Positions 12,062 to 22,625 of a stretch of 64,000 bases of DNA are shown one piece after another. Source of the DNA: Methylotenera sp. (lineage in GTDB: Bacteria > Pseudomonadota > Gammaproteobacteria > Burkholderiales > Methylophilaceae); assembly GCA_021732405.1 (NCBI GenBank), contig JAKFVB010000021.1, forward strand, positions 2,564 to 66,563. The letters run 5' to 3'. A model generated the notes under the pieces. The model searched no databases. It had not been told where the DNA came from and saw only the letters and a list, made by a program, of their open reading frames with translations. The stretch's first letter is position 1. Each line of letters starts with the position of its first letter. The translations under genes were made by a program, and so were the position numbers.

Positions 12062-13429
12062 TTACGGAAAGAGTTTGCCTGGGTTTAGAATATTAATCGG
12101 GTCAAAAGTAAGCTTGATTTGTTTCATCAATGCCATCGTTGTTGCATCAATCTCGCGCGATACAAATGGCCGTTTTGCCATACCAACGCCATGCTCGCCA
12201 GATAATGTGCCCTGCAAAGATAACACTAGGCTAAACACTTCATCCAAGCAGGCGTAAGCACGCTGCATCTCTTCGGCGTCGTTTGGGTTAACCAGTAAAT
12301 TCACATGAATATTACCATTACCCGCATGGCCAAAATTAACGTTGCTGATTTGGTAATGGGCGGCCAGTTTTTCTAAACCGGTTAATAATTCGGGCAGATG
12401 CGACACAGGCACAGCAATATCTTCGTTGATTTTTTTAGGTGCAATATCTTTTAACAAGGGCGATAACGCTTTGCGCGCGGCCCATAAGGCTTTGGTATCC
12501 AGCGCAGGTTTGGCTTCAATCAGGCCATCGACTTGGCAGGCCTGCAAAATCGCTTCTGTCGCTTCAACAATCTCTTGCTGGCTGCCATCTACTTCAATCA
12601 TCAAATAGGCTTTGGCGTTTTCCGGCAATAAATTTTGGTGACGGCTGCGAATCAGATTTAATGCGCCATTATCCAAAAATTCCAGTGCGCTTGGTGTGTA
12701 AGGTTGCGCCATAATCGCCGCAATCGCTTTAGCGCAACTATAAGTGTCTATAAATTCTGCGGTTAAGCCGCCTGTGTGCTTGGGTAAAGGGGTGAGCTTT
12801 AAAGTAGCTTCGGTAATCACAGCCAGCGTGCCTTCACTACCCACAATCAAGCGCGTTAAATCGTAGCCAACTACGCCTTTGCTGGTGTAACAGCCTGTTT
12901 TGATAATATCGCCATTGCCGGTGACTGCTTTTAAACCCAATACATGGTCGCGCGCTACACCGTATTTCACCGCATGCGGCCCTGCGGCACAAGTAGCCAA
13001 ATTGCCACCAATGCTGCAATAGGCTGCGCTAGATGGGTCTGGCGGCCAGAAAAATCCGACGGGCTTAATCGCATCTTGCAATACCTGATTCAGCACACCT
13101 GGCTCAATAATCGCCATACGATTGTCTGGGTCGATACTGATAATGTTCTGCATACGCTCTAGCGACATCACCACGCCGCCAGCCTCTGGCACGCTACCGC
13201 CAGCAGTGCCTGTGCCACGTCCGCGCGGCACAACAGGTATTTGATACTGATTACATAGTTGGATAACGACTTGTACTTCTTCTGTTGTTAGCGGGAAAAC
13301 AACAGCGATCGGGTTGTGGTAGTTACGCGAATTATCGTAAGCGTAGGCATAGCAATCAACAGGGTCGGTAAAGACTCTATCAATTGGCAGCAGATTAGTT
13401 AATACGGTAATGAATTCTTGCGCAACCAT
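12062..13429 (-). CDS. glcD: FAD-binding oxidase, GlcD/D-lactate dehydrogenase family (ORF open to 13495; start at 13429, MVAQEF, preferred)
   Basis: PVVPRGRGTGTAGGSVP FAD-binding motif; GFFWPPDPSSAAYCSIGGNLATCAAGPHAVKYG; NVNFGHAGNGNIHVNLL; GEHGVG. Confidence 0.9.
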   Translation of the reverse strand: MVAQEFITVLTNLLPIDRVFTDPVDCYAYAYDNSRNYHNPIAVVFPLTTEEVQVVIQLCNQYQIPVVPRGRGTGTAGGSVPEAGGVVMSLERMQNIISIDPDNRMAIIEPGVLNQVLQDAIKPVGFFWPPDPSSAAYCSIGGNLATCAAGPHAVKYGVARDHVLGLKAVTGNGDIIKTGCYTSKGVVGYDLTRLIVGSEGTLAVITEATLKLTPLPKHTGGLTAEFIDTYSCAKAIAAIMAQPYTPSALEFLDNGALNLIRSRHQNLLPENAKAYLMIEVDGSQQEIVEATEAILQACQVDGLIEAKPALDTKALWAARKALSPLLKDIAPKKINEDIAVPVSHLPELLTGLEKLAAHYQISNVNFGHAGNGNIHVNLLVNPNDAEEMQRAYACLDEVFSLVLSLQGTLSGEHGVGMAKRPFVSREIDATTMALMKQIKLTFDPINILNPGKLFP

Positions 13430-13434
13430 ACTAG

Positions 13435-15183
13435 CTATCTTTTCTTGATATATAAATCTGTAATCGTACCTTCTTTCATCTCTGCGGCAAAACAAACGGT
13501 TTCAGATAAGGTTGGGTGTGCGTGAATAGTTAAGCCTAAATCATGCGCATCGGCACCCATTTCAATCGCCAATACCGCTTCTGCCAATAATTCGCCTGCA
13601 TTTACGCCAACGATACCTGCGCCAATTAAGCGGTGCGTGGTTTTATCAAAAATCAGTTTAGTGGCGCCTTCAGTACGCGCGACTGAAATAGCACGGCCGC
13701 TGGCAGCCCAGGGGAAACTGGCTTTTTCAATCTCGATACCTTTGGCTTTGGCTTCGATTTCTGTGACACCTGCCCAAGCGATTTCTGGATCTGTGTACGC
13801 AACGGAAGGAATACAAGCGGCTTGGAATTCGACTTTATGGCCGGCAATCACTTCTGCGGCTACTTTGCCTTCATGCGTGGCTTTGTGCGCCAACATGGGT
13901 TGGCCGACGATATCGCCAATGGCAAAAATATGCGCTACGTTTGTGCGCATTTGCTTATCTACTGCGATAAAACCGCGCTCATCTACCGCCACGCCTGCTA
14001 ACTCTGCACCAATATTTTTACCATTTGGACGGCGACCGATGGAGACTAAAACGCGGTCATATATTTGAGATTCTTTCGGGGCATCTTCACCTTCAAAGCT
14101 GACATGAATACCATCTTTTTTGGCTTCCATTTTTGCCACTTTGGTTGAAAGCATGATCGCCTCAAAACGTTTTTCCATACGCTTTTGCAGAGGGCGTACT
14201 AGGTCGCGGTCGCAGCCTTGTACCAAACCATCCATAAATTCGACCACGCTGACTTTGGTGCCAAGTGCATCGTAAACCGTACCCATTTCCAAGCCGATAA
14301 TACCGCCGCCAATGACCAGCATACGTTTTGGAATATCAGCTAATTTCAATGCGCCTGTTGAGTCCATGATTCGCTCGTCATCTGGAGCGCTAGGGAATTT
14401 AGTCGCTTGTGAACCTGCTGCAATAATCGCGTTTTCAAAGCCTACAGTAGTAATTTTGCCATCATTATCAGTAACGGCGATTTGATTTGCGCTGGTAAAT
14501 GCGCCAACGCCAACCACAACGGTAACGCCGCGTTGTTTTGCCATTTGTGCCAAGCCGCCAGTCAATTTGGCGACTACATCGTTACTTTTCCAGTTACGTA
14601 GTGTATCTAAATCAATATTAGGCGCACTGAAGCTAACGCCATGATGCGCGGTTTCTTCTGCCTCTGTGATGACTTTTGCAGTATGCAATAAGGCTTTAGA
14701 AGGGATGCAACCTACGTTCAGACAGACGCCACCTAGTGTTGGATAACGTTCAATTAATACCACATTTAAACCAAGGTCGGCGGCTCTAAATGCTGCAGTG
14801 TAGCCGCCAGGGCCAGAACCTAATACCACTACTTGCGTATTGATATCGCTGTTGCCGCTTACGGACACTGGTTTAGGAGCGGCTACCGTTTCTTTAACAA
14901 CAGCCGCTACTGTATTAATAACTGGTGCTACATCGGCTTTTGCTTCAGGCGCAATGACTAAAATAGATGAGCCTTCAGCGACTTTATCACCCACTTTTAT
15001 TTTTATCTCTTTAACAACGCCAGCATGTGAGGATGGAATATCCATTGATGCTTTGTCTGATTCAACTGTGATCAAAGAATCTTCTTTAGCAACAGTGTCA
15101 CCAATTTTTATTAAGATTTCGATGACATCTACGCTGTCAAAATTACCAATATCGGGGACTAATATATCCACTAAATCGCTCAT
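13435..15183 (-). CDS. lpdA: Dihydrolipoamide dehydrogenase (E3) with N-terminal lipoyl domain
   Basis: N-terminal lipoyl motif [43 protein letters not shown] redox-active disulfide. Confidence 0.96.
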   Translation of the reverse strand: MSDLVDILVPDIGNFDSVDVIEILIKIGDTVAKEDSLITVESDKASMDIPSSHAGVVKEIKIKVGDKVAEGSSILVIAPEAKADVAPVINTVAAVVKETVAAPKPVSVSGNSDINTQVVVLGSGPGGYTAAFRAADLGLNVVLIERYPTLGGVCLNVGCIPSKALLHTAKVITEAEETAHHGVSFSAPNIDLDTLRNWKSNDVVAKLTGGLAQMAKQRGVTVVVGVGAFTSANQIAVTDNDGKITTVGFENAIIAAGSQATKFPSAPDDERIMDSTGALKLADIPKRMLVIGGGIIGLEMGTVYDALGTKVSVVEFMDGLVQGCDRDLVRPLQKRMEKRFEAIMLSTKVAKMEAKKDGIHVSFEGEDAPKESQIYDRVLVSIGRRPNGKNIGAELAGVAVDERGFIAVDKQMRTNVAHIFAIGDIVGQPMLAHKATHEGKVAAEVIAGHKVEFQAACIPSVAYTDPEIAWAGVTEIEAKAKGIEIEKASFPWAASGRAISVARTEGATKLIFDKTTHRLIGAGIVGVNAGELLAEAVLAIEMGADAHDLGLTIHAHPTLSETVCFAAEMKEGTITDLYIKKR

Positions 15184-15334
15184 ACTTAACCTTTATTTTT
15201 GCTCAAATTTAAGCATAATTTTATCATTAAAGTGGGCGATATTAAACCTTAAAATGAGGCTTAGTTAGAACTGAAAGTGATTACTTAGTAGATAAACCCT
15301 GAGAGGCTGTGCGATTGTCAACAACCAATATAAA

Positions 15335-15379
15335 AATACTGCTTACGCACCCAATTAACTTTGGCATGCAAGCAGTATT
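15335..15379 (-). terminator. Putative terminator downstream of the serine protease gene
   Basis: AATACTGCTT/AAGCAGTATT 10-bp inverted repeat (25-nt loop) followed on the minus strand by a T-rich run. Confidence 0.5.
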
Positions 15380-15398
15380 GGTGAACAATTTTAGATTG

Positions 15399-16436
15399 CT
15401 AATCAGTTTTGATACCCATCGCAGATTTGAGCTCGTTTGCAATATTAACATCTAGAACATCAAGTGCTGCCACCATATTCAGCGCTTCAATACGTTTGCC
15501 ATTTTGTTCTGCAATTAGCCCTAGATAATACAGTGCGCTACTGTGATTGCTGTTAGTTGCGACCACTTGATTTAAATGTAGCTCAGCATAAGCCGTATTC
15601 TTTAAGCTAAACTCTGCCACGGCACGGTAGAACAGTGCTTCTGTTGTTTGTGGTTCTTGCTCGGCCCATTGAGATGCAATTGTTTCTAACGCAGCCCAGT
15701 CTCCTGTTTTAAGCGGCTGTACAATTTTCATAAAAAATGGCCATTTTTCATGTGATTCTGCCCAAAAAGCTAACTCACTTTTACTTACAATCGGCTGTTC
15801 AGGTTTGTTCAGCAAGCGCTGCACCCACTCTACCGACATATTGTAGTAAAATGCATCGCGCCCAGGACTTTTAACCGTGACAATGCCGACTAAATTACCG
15901 GTATCGTCAAATAAACCACCGCCACTGTCGCCCATTCTAAAAGCATTACTTGCTCTTACCACAACGCTATCATCCATTGGATATAAGCTTTTAACGAAAC
16001 CATAAGTGGCGTTTGGGCGAGGCGAGAAGTTAGCAAAGCCAACGGTGTAAACTGGCTGCTCATATTTCAGATTTTCACTAGAACCAAAAGTGGCAATTGG
16101 CGCATTTAAGCCAGCTACAGTCAATATACATAAATCGTGATACCAATCTGGCTTTAAAGCGCTGGCGCTATAGTTTTCGCCATTGGTGTTTACGCTGACT
16201 GAGGCGGCGCCTGCCACTACGTGACAATTGGTGACCACTTGGTCTTTAGCGATGACAACGCCTGAACCTAAGCCGTAACCGCCGTTGGCAAGACCAACTT
16301 GTACTTTAACCACATGTGCGCTGATTTTTTCTACAAGTTCATCTGTTGGCGCTGCATAAATCGCGTTTGCCAAACCAAAGTACAAAAATGCGGAACAAAA
16401 TAATGCAGGAACAGGCCTTGTCATGATAATCCCCAA
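15399..16436 (-). CDS. Exported trypsin-like serine protease with TPR-like C-terminus
   Basis: Signal peptide; VTNCHVVAGA, DLCILTV, GDSGGGLFDDTGNLVGIVT (His/Asp/Ser triad); C-terminal helical repeats ALFYRAVAEFSLKNTAYAELHLNQVVATNSNHSSALYYLG. Confidence 0.88.
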   Translation of the reverse strand: MGIIMTRPVPALFCSAFLYFGLANAIYAAPTDELVEKISAHVVKVQVGLANGGYGLGSGVVIAKDQVVTNCHVVAGAASVSVNTNGENYSASALKPDWYHDLCILTVAGLNAPIATFGSSENLKYEQPVYTVGFANFSPRPNATYGFVKSLYPMDDSVVVRASNAFRMGDSGGGLFDDTGNLVGIVTVKSPGRDAFYYNMSVEWVQRLLNKPEQPIVSKSELAFWAESHEKWPFFMKIVQPLKTGDWAALETIASQWAEQEPQTTEALFYRAVAEFSLKNTAYAELHLNQVVATNSNHSSALYYLGLIAEQNGKRIEALNMVAALDVLDVNIANELKSAMGIKTD

Positions 16437-16626
16437 TCGTCAGTGTTTAAATCAAAACCTCGCTAATAAAATATGTCTGTCTAATTGATAGATAGCAATA
16501 GTCGTACCAGCTTGTTAAAGTGGGATTTAGCGAACTTTAGGGGGAGTTTGCGCCTATTAACAGTTGAATTATGTTGTTAACAGGCGCTAAGAAATCAATT
16601 TTGCACTAAAAAAGTGCGTTTGACTT

Positions 16627-17970
16627 TTAAAGTAATAAGCGGCGTACGTCCGATAACATCATGCGCATATGGCTGGTAAAACGTGCACCATCAGCGCCAT
16701 CCACCACACGATGGTCGTAGGAAAGTGACATTGGCAAGATTAAACGCGGTTCAAAAGATTTGGTTTTTTCATTGTAAATTGGCTGCATGGATGAGCGTGA
16801 AACACCCAAAATCGCCACTTCCGGGCAGTTAATGATTGGTGTGAACATAGTACCGCCAATACCGCCAAGGCTAGAAATCGTGAAGCAACCACCTTGCATT
16901 TCTTCTACCTTTAATTTGCGTTCGCGCGCTTTGGAGGATAATTCACCTAAATCACGTGCAATATCCAGCACATCTTTTTGTTGCACATCTTTCACCACTG
17001 GCACCACTAAGCCATCTGGCGTATCGCAGGCAAAGCCAATATTAAAATAATTCTTTAAAATCAAACTATCGCCATCGGGCGAAAGTGACGCATTAAAATT
17101 AGGATAAGCCTTTAATGCGTTGACAGACGCCTTAATTAAAAAAGCCAACATGGTGAGCTTAACGCCACGTTTTTCAGCGTCTGCTTGCATGGATTTTCTA
17201 AAATCTTCTAAATCGGTAATATCCGCTTGGTCAAATTGTGTGACGTGTGGTGCGGTTACCCAGTTTCTGTGTAAATTCGCACCAGATATCTTTTTAATAC
17301 GTGAAAGCGGCTTGGTTTCTATATCGCCAAACTGGCTGAAATCAATCACTGGCATTGGCAAGGTAGCAAGGCTACCTAAACCAGCGCCCATATTCTCTGT
17401 ACGCGGTTTGGCAAGCTCGCCTTTAACAAAAGCCTGCACATCGGCTTGCGTGATGCGATTTTTTAACGCAGAGCCTTTGATTAAGGCTAAGTTAACACCT
17501 AATTCACGGGCAAATTTACGCACAGATGGGCTGGCGTGCGAAGTTTTACCACCGTTTACCACAACACTTTCGCCCACTGGCAACGGTTGATGCGCTGGCT
17601 GTACTTGTTTTGGTGGTTCTGGAGCAGGGCGTGTTGGTTCTGGAATCGCCGCCGCAATTGCTTCTTTTGGCGCGCTAGCAGGCGCTGCTTTTGCTTCAGC
17701 AGTTGCGGCCGCTGGCTGGCTGGCTGCCGCAGAATCGGCTTCCAAAGTTAAAATCAAATGACCTTGTGCGATTTTATCGCCCACTTTTAACTTAACTTCT
17801 TTTACCACGCCAGCAAACGGTGCTGGAATATCCATGGAAGCTTTGTCCGATTCCACCGTCACTAGTGAATCATCTTTAGCAATCGTATCACCCGCTTTTA
17901 CCAGCACTTCAATCACGTCAACGCTATCAAAGTTGCCGATATCAGGCACTAAAACATCTTGTAAACTCAT
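16627..17970 (-). CDS. aceF: Pyruvate dehydrogenase complex dihydrolipoyllysine acetyltransferase (E2)
   Basis: Lipoyl domain [10 protein letters not shown], Pro/Ala linker, E3-binding domain ASPSVRKFARELGVNL, catalytic SYDHRVVDGADGARF. Confidence 0.96.
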   Translation of the reverse strand: MSLQDVLVPDIGNFDSVDVIEVLVKAGDTIAKDDSLVTVESDKASMDIPAPFAGVVKEVKLKVGDKIAQGHLILTLEADSAAASQPAAATAEAKAAPASAPKEAIAAAIPEPTRPAPEPPKQVQPAHQPLPVGESVVVNGGKTSHASPSVRKFARELGVNLALIKGSALKNRITQADVQAFVKGELAKPRTENMGAGLGSLATLPMPVIDFSQFGDIETKPLSRIKKISGANLHRNWVTAPHVTQFDQADITDLEDFRKSMQADAEKRGVKLTMLAFLIKASVNALKAYPNFNASLSPDGDSLILKNYFNIGFACDTPDGLVVPVVKDVQQKDVLDIARDLGELSSKARERKLKVEEMQGGCFTISSLGGIGGTMFTPIINCPEVAILGVSRSSMQPIYNEKTKSFEPRLILPMSLSYDHRVVDGADGARFTSHMRMMLSDVRRLLL

Positions 17971-18004
17971 TATTAACTCCAGCCAGCAGGCCTTAATTTA
18001 AGCA

Positions 18005-20689
18005 TTAAACCGTTGTTGGATTTGGTTTATTTGAATCCAATTTATATTTTTTAACCGCTTCCGCCACTTTAGCGGCGGGCAATTTACCTTCATCGCTCAG
18101 CGCTTTTAAAGCAGCTACGGTGATGTAGCGCGCATCCACTTCAAAGAAATCACGCAAGGCTTCGCGGCTATCAGAACGGCCGTATCCATCTGTACCAAGT
18201 GCGACAAATTTGTTTGGCACAAAGCGCTGAATCTGCTCAGCAAAACTTTTCATGTAATCGGTTGAAGCGATGACTGGGCCTTTTGCATCTTTTAAACTTT
18301 CTGCCACATAATTCAAGCGTTGTGGTTTTTCAGGGTTTAGCATATTCCAACGCTCACAATCCAAGCCTTCGCGGCGTAGTTCGGTAAAGCTGGTTGCACT
18401 CCACACGTCGGCTGAAACGCCCCAGTCTTTTTCAAGCAATTCGGCCGCTGCAATCACTTCGCGTAAAATAACGCCGCTTCCCATCAATTGCACTTTTTCG
18501 CCTTTTACTTTTGATTTGCTGAAACTGTACAAGCCTTTTAAAATGCCTTGTTCAGCACCCGCAGGCAGTGCAGGGTGGCTGTAGTTTTCATTCATCAAGG
18601 TAATGTAGTAATACACATCTTCTTGATTTTGCACCATGCGACGCAAGCCTTCTTGAATAATTACGGCTAGTTCGTATGCAAAAGTTGGATCGTAAGAAAT
18701 ACAGTTTGGAATCGTCGCAGACATTAAGTGGCTATGGCCATCTTCATGTTGCAAGCCTTCACCATTTAACGTGGTTCTACCCGCTGTTGCACCGAGCAAA
18801 AAGCCACGTGCACGGCTATCGCCAGCTGCCCAAGCTAAGTCACCAATACGTTGGAAACCGAACATAGAATAGAAGATATAGAATGGAATCATCTGCACAC
18901 CAGTGACTGAATATGATGTTGCTGCCGCAATCCAGCTAGAGAATGAACCCGCTTCGTTAATACCTTCTTCTAGAATCTGACCATCTTTGGATTCTTTGTA
19001 ATACATGACCTGGTCAGAATCCATTGGCTCATATAGCTGACCCAAGTGCGAGTAGATACCCAATTGGCGGAACATACCTTCCATACCAAAAGTACGCGCT
19101 TCATCTGGCACGATTGGCACTACGAATTTACCCAATGTTTTATCGCGTAAAAGTGTCGATAAAATACGCACAAAAGCCATGGTGGTCGATATTTCACGCT
19201 CACCAGTGGCAGTTAACATATTTTCGAAAGCAGATAGTGCTGGCACGGTTAATTCGTTACCTTTACGGCGACGTTGCGGCACAAAACCACCCATCGCCGC
19301 ACGGCGCTCAGCCATATATTTCACTTCTGGCGAATCATCAGCCGGTTTGTAGAAGCTTAAGTTTTCGACTTGTTCATCAGTTAACGCCAAATCAAAACGG
19401 TCACGGAATTTTTTCAGTGACTCAATATCCATGCTCTTTTGTTGATGCGTCGTATTTTGACCTTCGCCTGCATCGCCCATACCATAACCTTTTACGGTTT
19501 TAGCCAAGATGACGGTTGGTTGACCTTTATGATTAACCGCTGAGTGATAGGCTGCGTACACTTTATGCGGATCGTGACCACCACGATTTAATCGCCAAAT
19601 ATCTTGGTCGCTCATTGCTGCGACCATTTCTTTTAGCTCTGGGTATTTGCCAAAGAAGTTTTCGCGTGTGTAAGCACCGCCTTTGGCTTTAAAGTTTTGA
19701 TATTCGCCATCCACGCATTCTTCCATGCGTTTTTTCAAGATGCCGTCTTTATCCATGGCTAATAATGGATCCCAATATGAACCCCACACCACTTTTAATA
19801 CATTCCAACCAGAACCGCGGAAATTAGATTCTAACTCTTGAATGATTTTACCATTGCCACGAACAGGACCATCTAAGCGCTGTAAATTGCAGTTAATCAC
19901 AAAAATCAAATTATCCAATTTTTCGCGTGAGGCCAATGAGATTGCGCCTTGTGATTCGGGCTCATCCATTTCACCATCACCGCAAAACACCCATACTTTA
20001 CGATCGCTAGTATCAGCGATGCCGCGGTCATGCATGTACTTGAGAAAACGTGCTTGGTAGATACCTTGAATCGGACCCAAACCCATTGAAACGGTTGGGA
20101 ATTGCCAAAAATCAGGCATTAACCATGGGTGTGGATAGCTAGACAAACCATTGCCGCCCGTTTCTTGGCGGAAGTTTTCCATTTTATCTTCAGGAATCAG
20201 CCCCTCAATAAAGGCGCGTGCATATACGCCTGGCGATGAATGGCCTTGGAAATAAATACAGTCACCGCCAAAGTTTTCACCATTCTCTTTAATACCAGGT
20301 GCTCGGAAAAAATAATTAAAACCGGTGTCATATAAAGTGGCTGCCGATTGAAAGCTGGCAATATGACCACCAACACCTGGCGATTTTTCATTGCTACGTA
20401 GTACTGTCATGATTGCATTCCAACGCACTAATGCGCGAATGCGACGTTCCATTTCTGCATCACCTGGCAAAGCTTGTTGTAGATGTGTCGGAATCGTATT
20501 TACATATGCAGTTGTTGCATTGTAAGGTAAGTTGCTACCAGAGCGGCGCGCCTTATCAATCATCGCCTCTAACAAGAAGTGCGCGCGTTCTGTGCCTTCT
20601 GCCTCAATAACCGCTGTTAAGGCATCTAACCATTCCTGCGTCTCTAATGGATCGGTTTCTACTAATTTGTTTTGCGTGTTCGAGGTCAT
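18005..20689 (-). CDS. aceE: Pyruvate dehydrogenase E1 component (homodimeric)
   Basis: 894 aa; DPLETQEWLDALTAVIEAEGTERAHFLLE; FCGDGEMDEPESQGAISLASREKLDNLIFVINCNLQRLDGPVRGN. Confidence 0.97.
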   Translation of the reverse strand: MTSNTQNKLVETDPLETQEWLDALTAVIEAEGTERAHFLLEAMIDKARRSGSNLPYNATTAYVNTIPTHLQQALPGDAEMERRIRALVRWNAIMTVLRSNEKSPGVGGHIASFQSAATLYDTGFNYFFRAPGIKENGENFGGDCIYFQGHSSPGVYARAFIEGLIPEDKMENFRQETGGNGLSSYPHPWLMPDFWQFPTVSMGLGPIQGIYQARFLKYMHDRGIADTSDRKVWVFCGDGEMDEPESQGAISLASREKLDNLIFVINCNLQRLDGPVRGNGKIIQELESNFRGSGWNVLKVVWGSYWDPLLAMDKDGILKKRMEECVDGEYQNFKAKGGAYTRENFFGKYPELKEMVAAMSDQDIWRLNRGGHDPHKVYAAYHSAVNHKGQPTVILAKTVKGYGMGDAGEGQNTTHQQKSMDIESLKKFRDRFDLALTDEQVENLSFYKPADDSPEVKYMAERRAAMGGFVPQRRRKGNELTVPALSAFENMLTATGEREISTTMAFVRILSTLLRDKTLGKFVVPIVPDEARTFGMEGMFRQLGIYSHLGQLYEPMDSDQVMYYKESKDGQILEEGINEAGSFSSWIAAATSYSVTGVQMIPFYIFYSMFGFQRIGDLAWAAGDSRARGFLLGATAGRTTLNGEGLQHEDGHSHLMSATIPNCISYDPTFAYELAVIIQEGLRRMVQNQEDVYYYITLMNENYSHPALPAGAEQGILKGLYSFSKSKVKGEKVQLMGSGVILREVIAAAELLEKDWGVSADVWSATSFTELRREGLDCERWNMLNPEKPQRLNYVAESLKDAKGPVIASTDYMKSFAEQIQRFVPNKFVALGTDGYGRSDSREALRDFFEVDARYITVAALKALSDEGKLPAAKVAEAVKKYKLDSNKPNPTTV

Positions 20690-20928
20690 GCAGGGATAGT
20701 CTCCGTTGAGAGCACTTGGTTGATATAATGCAAGCAGCTCGTTAAATGCAAGTCGTCTTATTTAAATTTGTAAATAGGATGAACAGGCCTGATTTAATGC
20801 AATCTATAAAGATTGTAGTGTGGCTTTTTTAGGCTTTTTGGTCAAGTTAAACCGTTAAGTTAACGCACTGTTTTTAAAAGATTTGCTACGTTTGTCTTAC
20901 ATTATATATAAGAGTTAAGGATGTTTAA

Positions 20929-22413
20929 ATGTTGGTAAAATTAGATCAATTTGCAGTAATAAGTGACGAAAAGTCGTTAACTTCGCAAAAACATAGTCTT
21001 TTTGTATTAAGTGAACAACAACAAAGTGCGCCAATTTTTAACGAGCTTTTGCAAAATAAATTGAAGCGTAGCAATGCCGATTATCAAAGCCTAAGTAAAA
21101 CGCCTATCACTTTGGATTTACCAAATGGCGGTATGGCAACTTTTGTCATGTTGCTTCAAAAATTATCAATCTTTCAACAGCATACTTTATTGCGTAAAGC
21201 GTTAAAGCCATTACTGGATGAAAGCCCGGAAACATTAGCGATTTGCGTATTTGGTGATGACGCAATACGCGAAGCGCACGCCTGTGCTGCTTATTACGTT
21301 GCAACCGTTAATGCTAGCCAATTGCCCAATCATAAAGGTGCCAAAAGTAAGTTGGATATTAAAGATAAGCCATTGAAAGAAATCAATCTTTATGGATACA
21401 AAGCTGAACATGATTATGCATATGTGAATGCGCGAGTTGCTGCCAACACATTGTGCCGTAGCTTAACGATTTTGCCGCCCAATGCCTTAACACCGACCAT
21501 CTATCGCGATAAAGTGAAACAATTGGCAGAGCAATATGGCTGGGCTTGGGAAGAGTTTGATATGCCTACGCTGCAGAAAATGGGCGCAGGAGCGTTTTAC
21601 GCGGTTGGTCAGGGCAGCGAGCCGCTGGATGCCGCGATTGTGCACTTAACTTATACGCCAACAGTTGCTAAAAAGCATATCGCGCTAGTGGGTAAAGGCA
21701 TTTGTTTTGATACGGGAGGCCATAACCTAAAACCTGCTAAATATATGCAGGGCATGCATGAAGATATGAACGGTAGCGCAGTAGCTTTAAGTATTTTGCA
21801 AGCGGTAACTGAAATGCAGCTTGAAGTCAAAATCGACTGTTGGCTAGCGATTGCGCAAAATCATATTGGGCCATTGGCGTATAAACAAAATGATGTGGTG
21901 ACGGCACTTAACGGTATGACGATTGAGATTGTGCATACTGATGCGGAAGGTCGCATGGTGCTGGCGGACACCTTAACATTGGCTAGCCGACCAGATAAAA
22001 ATGGTAAGCTGCCAGACGTGATTTTAGACTTTGCGACGTTAACTGGCAGTATGCACACTGCCTTAAGTGATCGCATGAGTGGCGTCATTGCAAATCGTCC
22101 AGAATTGGCGTGCAAGGCTGTTGGCGCAGGTGCAGCGGCGGGCGAGCGCATTGTGGCTTTTCCATATGACGAAGATTTTGATTCGGATTTGGAAAGTGAT
22201 ATTGCCGACATCAAACAATGCACTTTGGAGGGCGGCGCAGACCATATTCATGCCGCGCGCTTTTTAGGAAAATTTATTGAAAATGATGTGGCGTGGCTGC
22301 ATACCGATTTGTCATCGTATAACCGTAAAGGCGGTTTAGGCGCGGTGGCAACTGATACAAACGGCTTTGGTGTTGGGTTTGGACTAGCGCTTATCAAAAA
22401 TTTAATCACTTAA
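20929..22413 (+). CDS. M17 family leucyl aminopeptidase
   Basis: VGKGICFDTGGHNLKPAKYMQGMHEDMNGSA; NTDAEGR-type motif (VHTDAEGRMVLADTLTLA). Confidence 0.92.
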   Translation: MLVKLDQFAVISDEKSLTSQKHSLFVLSEQQQSAPIFNELLQNKLKRSNADYQSLSKTPITLDLPNGGMATFVMLLQKLSIFQQHTLLRKALKPLLDESPETLAICVFGDDAIREAHACAAYYVATVNASQLPNHKGAKSKLDIKDKPLKEINLYGYKAEHDYAYVNARVAANTLCRSLTILPPNALTPTIYRDKVKQLAEQYGWAWEEFDMPTLQKMGAGAFYAVGQGSEPLDAAIVHLTYTPTVAKKHIALVGKGICFDTGGHNLKPAKYMQGMHEDMNGSAVALSILQAVTEMQLEVKIDCWLAIAQNHIGPLAYKQNDVVTALNGMTIEIVHTDAEGRMVLADTLTLASRPDKNGKLPDVILDFATLTGSMHTALSDRMSGVIANRPELACKAVGAGAAAGERIVAFPYDEDFDSDLESDIADIKQCTLEGGADHIHAARFLGKFIENDVAWLHTDLSSYNRKGGLGAVATDTNGFGVGFGLALIKNLIT

Positions 22414-22625
22414 ACTTAATCTGTAAATTTACCACCCTAAAAATAGTTTGCGTACTAATAATTAATATGCTAAAAATACAATTAATTGAAGTTGTTAATT
22501 AATTGTTGCTAAATGTTAGTTAACTATTTCAAGATTGAATGACTTAATTGGTGTGAAGTCCGCATTAAATAAGATAAAAAAATGTAATACATTATTCACT
22601 ATTCATTCTGTTAGGGAGAGTTGAA

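Noticed and set aside
13637-14068. 143-aa plus-strand ORF antisense to lpdA (also 14840..15268, 17120..17590, 12439..12714)
   Set aside because: Antisense shadows of well supported dehydrogenase-complex and oxidase genes.
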